From an uncultured Eubacteriales bacterium (GTDB lineage Bacteria; Bacillota; Clostridia; Lachnospirales; CAMVHY01), in NCBI GenBank assembly GCA_948543815.1, contig CAOVHW010000005.1, forward strand, positions 53,831 through 117,830: 64,000 nucleotides of DNA. The letters run 5' to 3'. The notes below the pieces were generated by a model, which saw only the letters and a program-made list of their open reading frames with translations, searched no databases and had not been told where the DNA came from. Both the position numbers and the translations under genes were made by a program. Below, one piece after another: positions 36,999 through 45,154 of the stretch (the stretch's first letter is position 1; every line of letters begins with the position of its first letter).

Positions 36999-37036
36999 AA
37001 AAAATCCCTCCAATAATTTTATAAAACAAAAAAAAT

Positions 37037-37114
37037 AGCAATTGCTAATCAGTAGCAATTGCTAATCAGTAGCAATTGCTAATCAGTAGCAATTGCTAAT
37101 CAGTAGCAATTGCT
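37037..37114. repeat. Tandem 17-bp palindromic repeat (4.6 copies) in a 5' leader
   Basis: AGCAATTGCTAATCAGT is repeated four times exactly and then AGCAATTGCT once more. AGCAATTGCT is a perfect 10-bp palindrome, so there are five palindromes at 17-bp spacing. The whole block lies between the promoter (37121-37149) and the ribosome site of the CCEIC protein gene, hence inside its transcribed leader. Confidence 0.95.
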
Positions 37115-37120
37115 GTTAAA

Positions 37121-37149
37121 AGTATAAAACATATGACAAATTATGTCAA
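37121..37149 (-). promoter_or_regulatory. SigA promoter of the CCEIC protein gene
   Basis: TTGACA (37144-37149), 17-bp spacer, TATACT (37121-37126) on the minus strand. Transcription would start at the edge of the 17-bp repeat block. Confidence 0.75.
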
Positions 37150-37167
37150 GTATTTTTGATTTCGTAA

Positions 37168-37210
37168 TAAAAAAGTAATTTTGAGATTTGTATTCTCAAA
37201 ATTACTTTGT
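37168..37210 (-). terminator. Terminator of the deoD-pdp-deoB operon
   Basis: Stem AAAGTAATTTTGAG / CTCAAAATTACTTT at 37172-37208, followed on the minus strand by T-rich sequence. Confidence 0.8.
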
Positions 37211-37245
37211 CTACATTTTGAAATCTGGACAGTTCCAGATTTTTT

Positions 37246-38409
37246 TCATAAAATTTCGTTCAAAAAACTTGTTCCATTTAATTCTGAATCAATTCCTAAA
37301 TATTGTGCAATAGTTGCCGCAATATCAGAATAAGTTTGTCGCGTATGCAAATTCGTTTTTTTTATATTTTTGTTGTAAATCAAAAGTGGAATATATTCTC
37401 GTGAATGGTCAGTACTCGGCGTTGTCGGATCGCATCCATGGTCCGCAGTTATAAATAACAAATCATCATCGTTCATCATATTAATTATTTGTGGGATACG
37501 TTCATCAAATTCTTCTAGCGCTTTTGCAAATCCATCAACATCATTTCGATGTCCATATAACATGTCATAATCCACAAGATTTGTAAAAATTAAGCCGCCA
37601 AAATCTTCCCGCAAATAATTTATTGTTTCATCAATTCCTTCAGAATTTACGCGCGTATGAACTTTTTTTGTAATACCACGATTACAAAAAATATCTTCGA
37701 TTTTGCCAACCGCCGCAACTTCCATTCCTGACTCACTTACATAATCCAATAAAGTTTTACGTATTGGCGCAATCGAAAAATCTTTACGATTTTTTGTACG
37801 AATATAATTTCCGCTTGTACCAGTAAATGGCCGCGCAATAACACGTGCAACAGCGTGCTGGCCAACTAAAATATTTCTGGCAATCTCACACATTTCATAT
37901 AATTTTTCGAGCGGTACAACATCTTCATGCGCCGCAATTTGAAATACGCTGTCGGCCGACGTATAAACTATCGGACAACCTGTTTTCAAATGTTCATCGC
38001 CAAGTTTGTTAATAATTTCCGTGCCTGACGCCGGATAATTTGCCAAAATCTTTTTACCGATTGCTTCCTCAAATTTTTCGATAATTTCTTGCGGAAAACC
38101 ATTTGGATAAGTTGGAAAAGCTTTCTCAACAATAACGCCGGCAATTTCCCAATGACCTGTTGTCGTATCTTTGCCACGAGATTTTTCAGCACACTTTCCA
38201 TAACTTCCAATTGGATTTTCAACTTTATTGTACAAATTTTCGCCGTCAATATTTCCTAAACCCAAACGACAAAGATTTTTTAACTGCAAATTCGGAACAG
38301 ATTTTTTTATATTCATTAAAGTATTACTGCCGGCATCACCATAATTATTTGCATCCGGCAATTCACCAATCCCAACGCCATCCATTACAATAATTATTGC
38401 TCGTTTCAT
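37246..38409 (-). CDS. deoB: Phosphopentomutase
   Basis: Interconverts (deoxy)ribose 1- and 5-phosphate, feeding DeoC. The 387 residues belong to the alkaline phosphatase superfamily: [12 protein letters not shown] with the metal aspartate near the N-terminus, [13 protein letters not shown] carrying the phosphorylated threonine, and metal ligands in [29 protein letters not shown] follows AGAGGTG, 10 nt after pdp. Confidence 0.97.
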   Translation of the reverse strand: MKRAIIIVMDGVGIGELPDANNYGDAGSNTLMNIKKSVPNLQLKNLCRLGLGNIDGENLYNKVENPIGSYGKCAEKSRGKDTTTGHWEIAGVIVEKAFPTYPNGFPQEIIEKFEEAIGKKILANYPASGTEIINKLGDEHLKTGCPIVYTSADSVFQIAAHEDVVPLEKLYEMCEIARNILVGQHAVARVIARPFTGTSGNYIRTKNRKDFSIAPIRKTLLDYVSESGMEVAAVGKIEDIFCNRGITKKVHTRVNSEGIDETINYLREDFGGLIFTNLVDYDMLYGHRNDVDGFAKALEEFDERIPQIINMMNDDDLLFITADHGCDPTTPSTDHSREYIPLLIYNKNIKKTNLHTRQTYSDIAATIAQYLGIDSELNGTSFLNEIL

Positions 38410-38419
38410 ACGAACACCT

Positions 38420-39712
38420 CTAATTAATTATGTCCAAAATCAAATTTTTTAACTGCGGGCGTTCAGATTTAATATCAATAGCCACCGATAAAATTTTTGC
38501 GGCGCGCTCACATTTATCATTTGATGATGAAAAAATTTGTGCGATTTCGTCGCCCGCATTTACATAATCTCCGAGCCGAACTTTCATAATAATTCCGGCG
38601 GTATAATCAATTTCATCATCTTTTGTCATACGGCCAGCGCCAGTTTCAATTGACGCACGTCCAATTTGCGACGCAACCATTGAATAAATATAACCGCTTT
38701 TTTCAGCTTTAACAGAATATTCAACTGGCGCACGTGAAATTTTTATTGTGCCGTCAAAATTTTCAGATTGCTGTGCAACAAGCTCCAAAAATTTTTTATA
38801 ACCTTCACCATTTTCTATTTTCTCAAGTAAAATTTTACGTGCTTGCTCAAGATTTTCAGCTTTCTCACCTAAAACTAACATATTTGCGGCAAGTTCAATT
38901 GAAACGTCAAACAATCTTCCTTTTACATTACCTTTTAAAATTTCGATAGCTTCTTCAGCCTCTAATGAATTACCAATATGTAAACCGAGAGGCTCGTCCA
39001 TATTGGTAATTAATGCAACAACTTTACGTCCAATATTTTTACCGATAGCAACCATTTCTTTAGCTAAAGCTTTAGCGGATTCAAAATCTTGCATAAATGC
39101 ACCGCTTCCACATTTTACATCTAAAACGATAGCGTCAGCACCAGCCGCAATTTTTTTACTCATAATACTTGCAGCAATTAATGGAATACTTTCGACCGTT
39201 CCCGTTACATCACGTAAAGCATACAAAATTTTATCGGCCGGTGCCAAGTTTGCAGTTTGACCCATTAAAACGAGTCCGGACTTTTTTACATACTCTAATG
39301 CTTTCTCCATTGGAATATCTATATTCAAACCGATTGATTCCATTTTATCTAATGTCCCACCGGTAAATCCTAAACCACGTCCTGACATCTTTACTACCGG
39401 TAAACCACATGCGGCAACAAGTGGTGCTAGTACAAGCGTTGTCGTATCCCCTATCCCACCGGTACTATGCTTATCAACTTTTATACCGGGAATTGATGAT
39501 AAATCTAATACATCGCCTGAGTAAACCATTTCTTTAGTAATAGCGGCAGTTTCTTCCTCACTCATTCCTTTTAAAAATATCACCATAAGCATTGCAGAAA
39601 TTTGATAATCCGGAATAGATTTATTAACAGCACTATCAATAAAAAATTTTATTTCGTTATCTGTTAACTCATTCCCATCCCTTTTTTTTATTATCAAATC
39701 TACTATATTCAT
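38420..39712 (-). CDS. pdp: Pyrimidine-nucleoside phosphorylase
   Basis: Phosphorolysis of thymidine, uridine and deoxyuridine. The 430 residues include [20 protein letters not shown] (phosphate loop), the thymidine phosphorylase signature around [16 protein letters not shown], and the C-terminal PYNP domain with [15 protein letters not shown]. It could equally be named deoA; Firmicute enzymes of this type are usually broad-specificity Pdp. Middle gene of deoD-pdp-deoB. Confidence 0.95.
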   Translation of the reverse strand: MNIVDLIIKKRDGNELTDNEIKFFIDSAVNKSIPDYQISAMLMVIFLKGMSEEETAAITKEMVYSGDVLDLSSIPGIKVDKHSTGGIGDTTTLVLAPLVAACGLPVVKMSGRGLGFTGGTLDKMESIGLNIDIPMEKALEYVKKSGLVLMGQTANLAPADKILYALRDVTGTVESIPLIAASIMSKKIAAGADAIVLDVKCGSGAFMQDFESAKALAKEMVAIGKNIGRKVVALITNMDEPLGLHIGNSLEAEEAIEILKGNVKGRLFDVSIELAANMLVLGEKAENLEQARKILLEKIENGEGYKKFLELVAQQSENFDGTIKISRAPVEYSVKAEKSGYIYSMVASQIGRASIETGAGRMTKDDEIDYTAGIIMKVRLGDYVNAGDEIAQIFSSSNDKCERAAKILSVAIDIKSERPQLKNLILDIIN

Positions 39713-39732
39713 TACGGACTACCTCCATTTTT

Positions 39733-40443
39733 TTATAATTGAATAGCAGTTTCAAGGGCGAGTTTCATCATTGTCGTAAAAGCAGTTTGTCTTTCATCAG
39801 CAGTAGTTTCTTGATGAGTAATAAGATTATCACTAACGGTTAAGATACAAAGTGCATTAGCATTATAGCGAGCGGCATTTAGATATAAAGCATTAGATTC
39901 CATTTCTACTGCTAGTACGCCGAACTTACCAAAATTTAAAGTATCCTGCATATCTTCACCATAAAATATATCGGAAGATAAGACATTACCGACATGAGGA
40001 TTAATACCTAATTTTTCAGACGTTTTATATGCGGTATTTAGTAGAGGCCAAGAAGCAATAGGAGCGATATTGCCAAGTAATTTAAATTGAGCAGCATAAT
40101 TAGAATCCGAGCATGAACCCATTGCTAAAATTATATCGAAGAGATTGATATTTTTTTGTATAGCGCCACAGGAACCTACTCGGATTAAATTTTTTACACC
40201 AAAGAAATTAATAAGCTCATAGGAATAGATAGCGATACTAGGATTACCCATTCCAGTAGCCATTACGGAAATTGATTTGCCATTATAGTTACCGGTAAAG
40301 CCTAAGATATTTCTCACGGAATTAAATTGACGGACATCAGATAAAAAATTATCAGCAATAAATTTAGCACGAAGTGGATCACCAGGTAAGAGAATAGTTT
40401 GAGCGATATCAGCCGTTTGATTAATATGAGGTGTATTTTTCAT
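39733..40443 (-). CDS. deoD: Purine-nucleoside phosphorylase DeoD type
   Basis: Hexameric purine nucleoside phosphorylase of the trimeric/hexameric PNP-UP superfamily. The 236 residues show LLPGDPLRAKFIA, MGTGMGNPSIAIYSYEL-type sequence (here ATGMGNPSIAIYSYELI), RVGSCGAIQ, and the base-binding AVEMESNALY with a later SDN motif. ATG follows AAGGAGG. It is the first gene of the operon, with a consensus promoter 60-90 nt upstream. Confidence 0.97.
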   Translation of the reverse strand: MKNTPHINQTADIAQTILLPGDPLRAKFIADNFLSDVRQFNSVRNILGFTGNYNGKSISVMATGMGNPSIAIYSYELINFFGVKNLIRVGSCGAIQKNINLFDIILAMGSCSDSNYAAQFKLLGNIAPIASWPLLNTAYKTSEKLGINPHVGNVLSSDIFYGEDMQDTLNFGKFGVLAVEMESNALYLNAARYNANALCILTVSDNLITHQETTADERQTAFTTMMKLALETAIQL

Positions 40444-40506
40444 AAAAGCATCCTCCTTAAAAAATAAAAAGATAGCAGAAATTTCCCAATGAAATTTCGC
40501 AAGTGA

Positions 40507-40535
40507 ATTATAGCATTAAAAAAAAAATCATACAA
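40507..40535 (-). promoter_or_regulatory. SigA promoter of deoD-pdp-deoB
   Basis: TTGTAT (40530-40535), 17-bp spacer, extended -10 TGCTATAAT with TATAAT at 40507-40512. Confidence 0.75.
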
Positions 40536-40559
40536 ATTTCATAAAAAATTATTTTGTAA

Positions 40560-40823
40560 TTGTCATTTGCCATTAACACAAAATTATTTTATAACGAATT
40601 GTCGAAATAATTTTAAAGTTGTTACATATGCATTTTGTATATGTGAAGCAACTGCTATTATTGTTTATTTGGGTTATGATTTATTTGAAATAAATAAATT
40701 TCATCAACAATTTTAAAACAATAATTTTATTTCTACAAAATCTGAACCTGAAAATGAAAACAGTGAAGCAATTCCTAAACCTGAACTTGAACAACTTCTT
40801 AAGACGAAAACATTTTATAAATA
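40560..40823 (+). pseudogene. Possible decayed small gene
   Basis: Two adjacent + frames without a start codon encode a hydrophobic stretch (FKVVTYAFCICEATAIIVYL) and, after a frame change, a hydrophilic tail (ISTKSEPENENSEAIPKPEL) ending in KTFYK and a stop. A terminator hairpin follows. This may be a broken membrane protein with a Glu/Pro-rich tail. I cannot assign a family. The rest of 40444-40870 holds the deo promoter and nothing else I recognise. Confidence 0.25.
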
Positions 40824-40824
40824 A

Positions 40825-40860
40825 AAAAGGACTGAAGTTTTATTCAGTCCTTTTCTATTA
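40825..40860. terminator. Terminator downstream of the T4SS operon
   Basis: Stem AAAGGACTGAA / TTCAGTCCTTT with a 6-nt loop and flanking A/T tracts; works in either direction and marks the end of the minus-strand T4SS operon. Confidence 0.8.
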
Positions 40861-40870
40861 TCTAATTATA

Positions 40871-43800
40871 TTACTTTGCTAAAAATTTCAAAAGCAATGC
40901 TGCAAAAATCAAAACTGAAGCTGCAATAAATTGCCAAATTGCCTGATAGTTTGCACTTTCATAATCATGAAGTCCCAAAGCAAATTTTATTATCGCCCAA
41001 ATTGCATAAAGTAATCCAGCATAATAAATTATTGTTCCAAAAATAAACAACAAATTTTTGTGTAATGGATCCGGTGGTGCTATATATGGAGCAACCGTTG
41101 GTGTTTCAATTTTTGGCGGTAATGTATATATTTTATATGAAGGAGAAGGATACAATTTTGGTGTTGGAGAAGATGGAGGAATATATGGCTCAACTGGCAA
41201 TCCATCATCATCTTGAATTATCAATCTTGGATTAATCAACTTTGATTTATCATCAATATAACACCTTATTTTTAAATTTTCAGCCTTTGCCTTCCCTATA
41301 ACAGTAGAATTTTTTATATTCCCGTTTTCATCTTGTTCAAAATAATCTTTTGTCGGAACAGAATATCTCAATATACTATCACCAACATTAACACCTGGTG
41401 ATAAATTTTCATATTCAACATAAAAAGAATAACCTTCATCAAACAATTGTCCTGGATTTTTTACCGTTATACTATTATCAGTTTTTTCAACAACTTCGCC
41501 TGAACAAATAGCATAAATATCTTTTCCCGATGGAATACTCAAAGCAATATAATCATTATAATAATTGGTAAATGGTATGTCATCATTAGTTAAATTTGTT
41601 TTTCCAGTTGCAAAATTTCCAAAAATATCAGCAATATTGTTTTCCCAAACTTGATTTAAAACTGGTTCAAAATTTTGCACGCCACCAAATAAAAGATATT
41701 TAAACACAATATATTCATCTGTAAGATCATAATCAGAATCATAGAAAAGCTTTTCATGTTGTTGAGCAGCATCTTTAAAAATTTCTTCAACAAAATTTTC
41801 ATCTGCATTTTCTAACTCTTTTGCAAAATCATCAATATCCATCATATCTTCTAATTCATCATCTTCTTCAAAAATAAGTGCTTCCGGAATGTAATCATTA
41901 TAAAAAGATGAATCATCTTCAAGCCATGTCAAAAAATCTTTTGAACTAAGATTAAGTCTTATTTCACTTAATTCAGAAATATCATCAAATACATAATATT
42001 TTTCGTTATCAATTTCAATTGTCCTTAAATCGTCAAAAGCAAATAAATCATCGACTTTTGAATCTTCATAAATATATTTATTATTTTCATCAACAATATC
42101 ATCATTTGCATTTTCATTTGAAATTCTTTTTTCTACATCTGACATTTCATTTTTATTTTTTTCTTTAACTTCTTTAACTATGTTTTGGTAATTTATTAAA
42201 AATGGAATTAAATCTTCTAACTTTTGGACAATTTCATCCCTTTTTATAGCTGAAAAAGATTTATTTGGTGTTACTTCTGTATTCATTACCATTTCCGTAT
42301 TAAAATAAAAAGCTTTATCAATTTCTGTTACATCAATTTCCGGTATTCTATAAAAAATATTACTATTTTTACGCTCATATGCTTCTTCACCATTATATTG
42401 TGTTTTCCCAAAATTTTCTGCTATCTTTTCTTGTATAATTGAATAAACTTTATAAAGACAATTATCAAAATCGTAAACTTCTTCTTCAGATTCATCTTCT
42501 TGATTATTTGTATTACTTTGCTTATTACCTAACAATAAATCATTAGGTATATAAGTTGAATTATAATTATTGATTAAACCCTCAAATATTTGAAGATTAT
42601 AAATTAAATTCCAATTTTCTGTGTTATCCATAATATTTTTGTAATCAGAGAAATTAACTCCTGAAATATCTTCTCTTGTACCTATATCATCTATAATTTT
42701 TTGATATTTAACATCACACGTATTCAAAAACTCTTTTTCGAGATACAATGATGTTTTTTTATGTTTGCTTCCATAAGTATAATCAAAGTTTAAACCTTGC
42801 CCCGATAAAGTTTTACCAACAACACTTATGTTTAAATTTATCAATTCATCTTCAAGATTTTTTAATATATTTTCCAAATCACTATCTTCAATATTTAACT
42901 CTCTATTTTCATCAATATCATTTATATTTTTTATGAAATATAATAAACTTGTTAATTCCTTTGTATTTTCCCACCTGTTTTCTAAATTCATATCTATATT
43001 TTCTACAATCTTAAGACTATCAACAGAATCAACAAGTAATTTATAACAAGTCAAATAAATAGAATCAACATTAGGATTTTGTAATTTAAATTCATTAATT
43101 ACTTTATTTTTAAAAGTATTTTCATCTTCGCCCTCAGCTTTTTCTGTATTTGTTTTTATTTGATTAATTTTACTTTTATAATCATCCAAATCTTTCTTAA
43201 AAGAATTATAAAGTTTATTTGTTTGTATAAATTTACCTATATAAGTTTCGGTAAAAAGCATTCCACTATTTTTAATATCTGATTTTACTTTGTCTTTTAA
43301 TTCTTTTTCAGTAACTTCATCAAAAAAATATTTTATAAAATAATCATCAAAAATATTATATTTAAATTGCCTAGTTTGAACTAATTTTTTAGCTAACTGC
43401 TTCATTAAATCAATACTTTGATCCGATTTTTTTAAACTATTAGACAACATATTATTGCTGTCATCAGAATATTTGTAGAAATAATCATTTAAATTGTTAA
43501 ATGTGTTATTAAAATTAATCATTGCAGTTGCATTAAAACGATTTCCTTCATCATCATCTGACTCTTCACCTTCAAAATTTTTACCTATTCCAACATAATT
43601 ATAATAATTTTGTGTTTGAGATTCATTTGAAAATGAAGTACACATTAAAGATATACCAAATAAAATAACTATACCAATAACAAATGCTGTAGCAATTATC
43701 GGTACAGGGTCACCACTTGCTAAACTCATTGCTGCATCTTTAAATGTATCTCCAACATTTCCTGTATATAAATTCCCCATCGTATTCCAAATTTGTCCCG

Positions 43801-45148
43801 GCGCAGCAACAATAGCTCCAACTTTAGTTGAATTCAAAACTTTATTTATTGTTTTTTTTGCTAATGATTTTGATATCCCATTTTTAACACATTTATCAAG
43901 CAAAAAATTTTTTAATTTAGATTTCACCATTCGTACGCCAGCACTTTTTAACTCTTTAATTGCATTATCTATAATATTTTCTGCGGTATTTTTTTTAGTA
44001 TCAACTTTCACCAGACCAGAAATTGAACTCGCTACATTTAATGCGTTTGCCATACTTGTATTATTTTTTTTGCTATTTTTGTCTTTATCTTTACTTTTTA
44101 AAATCAAACTTTTACTTCTTTTTAATTTTTGATCTTGATCTATATTTCCTTTTTTGCCTTTATTTCCAAAATTACTCATGCTTGCACTTCTTCTTAAAAC
44201 CTGAGGCACAGTTCCCTGATCTTTAAGTACTGAATCAGAACTTTTACTCTTTGGTTTTATTGGACTAGAACTTGCACTCTCTGGTTTTATTGGACTAGAA
44301 TTTTTACCCTCTGAATTTATTTGACCAGAACTTGCACTCTCTGATTTTAATGGACTTGAACTTTTACTCTCTTGGTTCAATGGACTTGAACTTTTACTCT
44401 CTTGGTTTAATGGACTTGAACTTTTACTCTCTTGGTTTAATGGACTTGAACTTTTACTCCCTTGGTTCAATGGACTCGAACTTTTACTTTCTTGGTTCAA
44501 TGGACTCGAACTTTTACTTTCTTGGTTCAATGAACTTGAACTTTTACTTTCTTGGTTCAATGAACTTGAACTTTTACTCTCTTGGTTCAATGGACTTGAA
44601 CTTGAAGATTCTTGCTCTGTTGGATTCAAAGCTGACGCTGAAGTGCTTTGCTCATTTATATGTGACTTATTTGAACTTTTTTCCGATGATTGCTGTGAAA
44701 CATTTTGGCTATTAGATGTAGAATGAGTAATTGGCGTTTGCGATAAAACCTGTGGTGAACTTTCTTGACTTGAAGAATAATCTCGCCCTGATTCGCCAAC
44801 ATCTTCATTAAGTCCAGAAGTATCTTCAGAATAACTATCACTTCCAAAATGATAATAATTATTCGTATCTGAAATTTGTTCTCCAGACGTATCTTTTATT
44901 TGATCACTTGCAGAATTGGTATCACTATTTACATTTTTGTTTAAATCTTGCGACTTAGGCTTAGCAACAAAACTTTCTTGCGGTATAGATTCTGAATCTT
45001 GAAAATAATCTTTATCAAGTATGGCATCTTTGCTTCCATCTTCATTAACATATTGCTCAAAACCTTTATCATTTAAATCACTTTGAGGTTCTTCACTTCT
45101 ATTTTCATTACTTTCCGGCGAATTTTTATATTCATCATCTTCCGGCAT
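40871..45148 (-). CDS. Large T4SS-associated surface protein, degenerate LytM-like and Maff2-like ends, 1425 aa
   Basis: Last gene of the T4SS operon. Residues 1-330 are a disordered Ser/Gln/Asn/Glu-rich region with about ten 10-residue repeats (consensus KSSSPLNQES). One membrane helix lies near 485-505 (ATAFVIGIVILFGISLMC). A large Asp/Glu/Asn-rich helical region covers about 510-1165. Residues about 1190-1315 resemble a LytM/M23 fold (IPSGKDIYAICSGEVV, SPGVNVGDSI, INPRLII) but lack HxxxD and HxH zinc ligands, so peptidase activity is unlikely. The last 85 residues hold two helices with an IWQFIAAS motif like the Maff2 modules in the same operon. In clostridial conjugative elements this position is often taken by a cell-wall hydrolase (established context). 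Confidence 0.75.
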   Translation of the reverse strand: MPEDDEYKNSPESNENRSEEPQSDLNDKGFEQYVNEDGSKDAILDKDYFQDSESIPQESFVAKPKSQDLNKNVNSDTNSASDQIKDTSGEQISDTNNYYHFGSDSYSEDTSGLNEDVGESGRDYSSSQESSPQVLSQTPITHSTSNSQNVSQQSSEKSSNKSHINEQSTSASALNPTEQESSSSSPLNQESKSSSSLNQESKSSSSLNQESKSSSPLNQESKSSSPLNQGSKSSSPLNQESKSSSPLNQESKSSSPLNQESKSSSPLKSESASSGQINSEGKNSSPIKPESASSSPIKPKSKSSDSVLKDQGTVPQVLRRSASMSNFGNKGKKGNIDQDQKLKRSKSLILKSKDKDKNSKKNNTSMANALNVASSISGLVKVDTKKNTAENIIDNAIKELKSAGVRMVKSKLKNFLLDKCVKNGISKSLAKKTINKVLNSTKVGAIVAAPGQIWNTMGNLYTGNVGDTFKDAAMSLASGDPVPIIATAFVIGIVILFGISLMCTSFSNESQTQNYYNYVGIGKNFEGEESDDDEGNRFNATAMINFNNTFNNLNDYFYKYSDDSNNMLSNSLKKSDQSIDLMKQLAKKLVQTRQFKYNIFDDYFIKYFFDEVTEKELKDKVKSDIKNSGMLFTETYIGKFIQTNKLYNSFKKDLDDYKSKINQIKTNTEKAEGEDENTFKNKVINEFKLQNPNVDSIYLTCYKLLVDSVDSLKIVENIDMNLENRWENTKELTSLLYFIKNINDIDENRELNIEDSDLENILKNLEDELINLNISVVGKTLSGQGLNFDYTYGSKHKKTSLYLEKEFLNTCDVKYQKIIDDIGTREDISGVNFSDYKNIMDNTENWNLIYNLQIFEGLINNYNSTYIPNDLLLGNKQSNTNNQEDESEEEVYDFDNCLYKVYSIIQEKIAENFGKTQYNGEEAYERKNSNIFYRIPEIDVTEIDKAFYFNTEMVMNTEVTPNKSFSAIKRDEIVQKLEDLIPFLINYQNIVKEVKEKNKNEMSDVEKRISNENANDDIVDENNKYIYEDSKVDDLFAFDDLRTIEIDNEKYYVFDDISELSEIRLNLSSKDFLTWLEDDSSFYNDYIPEALIFEEDDELEDMMDIDDFAKELENADENFVEEIFKDAAQQHEKLFYDSDYDLTDEYIVFKYLLFGGVQNFEPVLNQVWENNIADIFGNFATGKTNLTNDDIPFTNYYNDYIALSIPSGKDIYAICSGEVVEKTDNSITVKNPGQLFDEGYSFYVEYENLSPGVNVGDSILRYSVPTKDYFEQDENGNIKNSTVIGKAKAENLKIRCYIDDKSKLINPRLIIQDDDGLPVEPYIPPSSPTPKLYPSPSYKIYTLPPKIETPTVAPYIAPPDPLHKNLLFIFGTIIYYAGLLYAIWAIIKFALGLHDYESANYQAIWQFIAASVLIFAALLLKFLAK
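44340..44612. repeat. 30-bp coding tandem repeats in the 1425-aa protein gene
   Basis: About nine units of roughly 30 bp (TTTACTCTCTTGGTTCAATG plus GACTTGAACT on the + strand) encode the KSSSPLNQES decapeptide. Units differ by single bases and stay in frame, so copy number can change without breaking the protein. Confidence 0.9.
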
Positions 45149-45154
45149 TTAATA

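Noticed and set aside
37037..37114. A CRISPR array or plasmid iterons
   Set aside because: The repeat is 17 bp with no variable spacers, there are no cas or rep genes nearby, and it lies inside a leader downstream of a promoter.
44332..44715. A 127-codon repetitive + strand frame (NFYSLGSMDL repeats)
   Set aside because: It is the reverse complement of the 30-bp repeats in the 1425-aa protein gene, with no start signals of its own.
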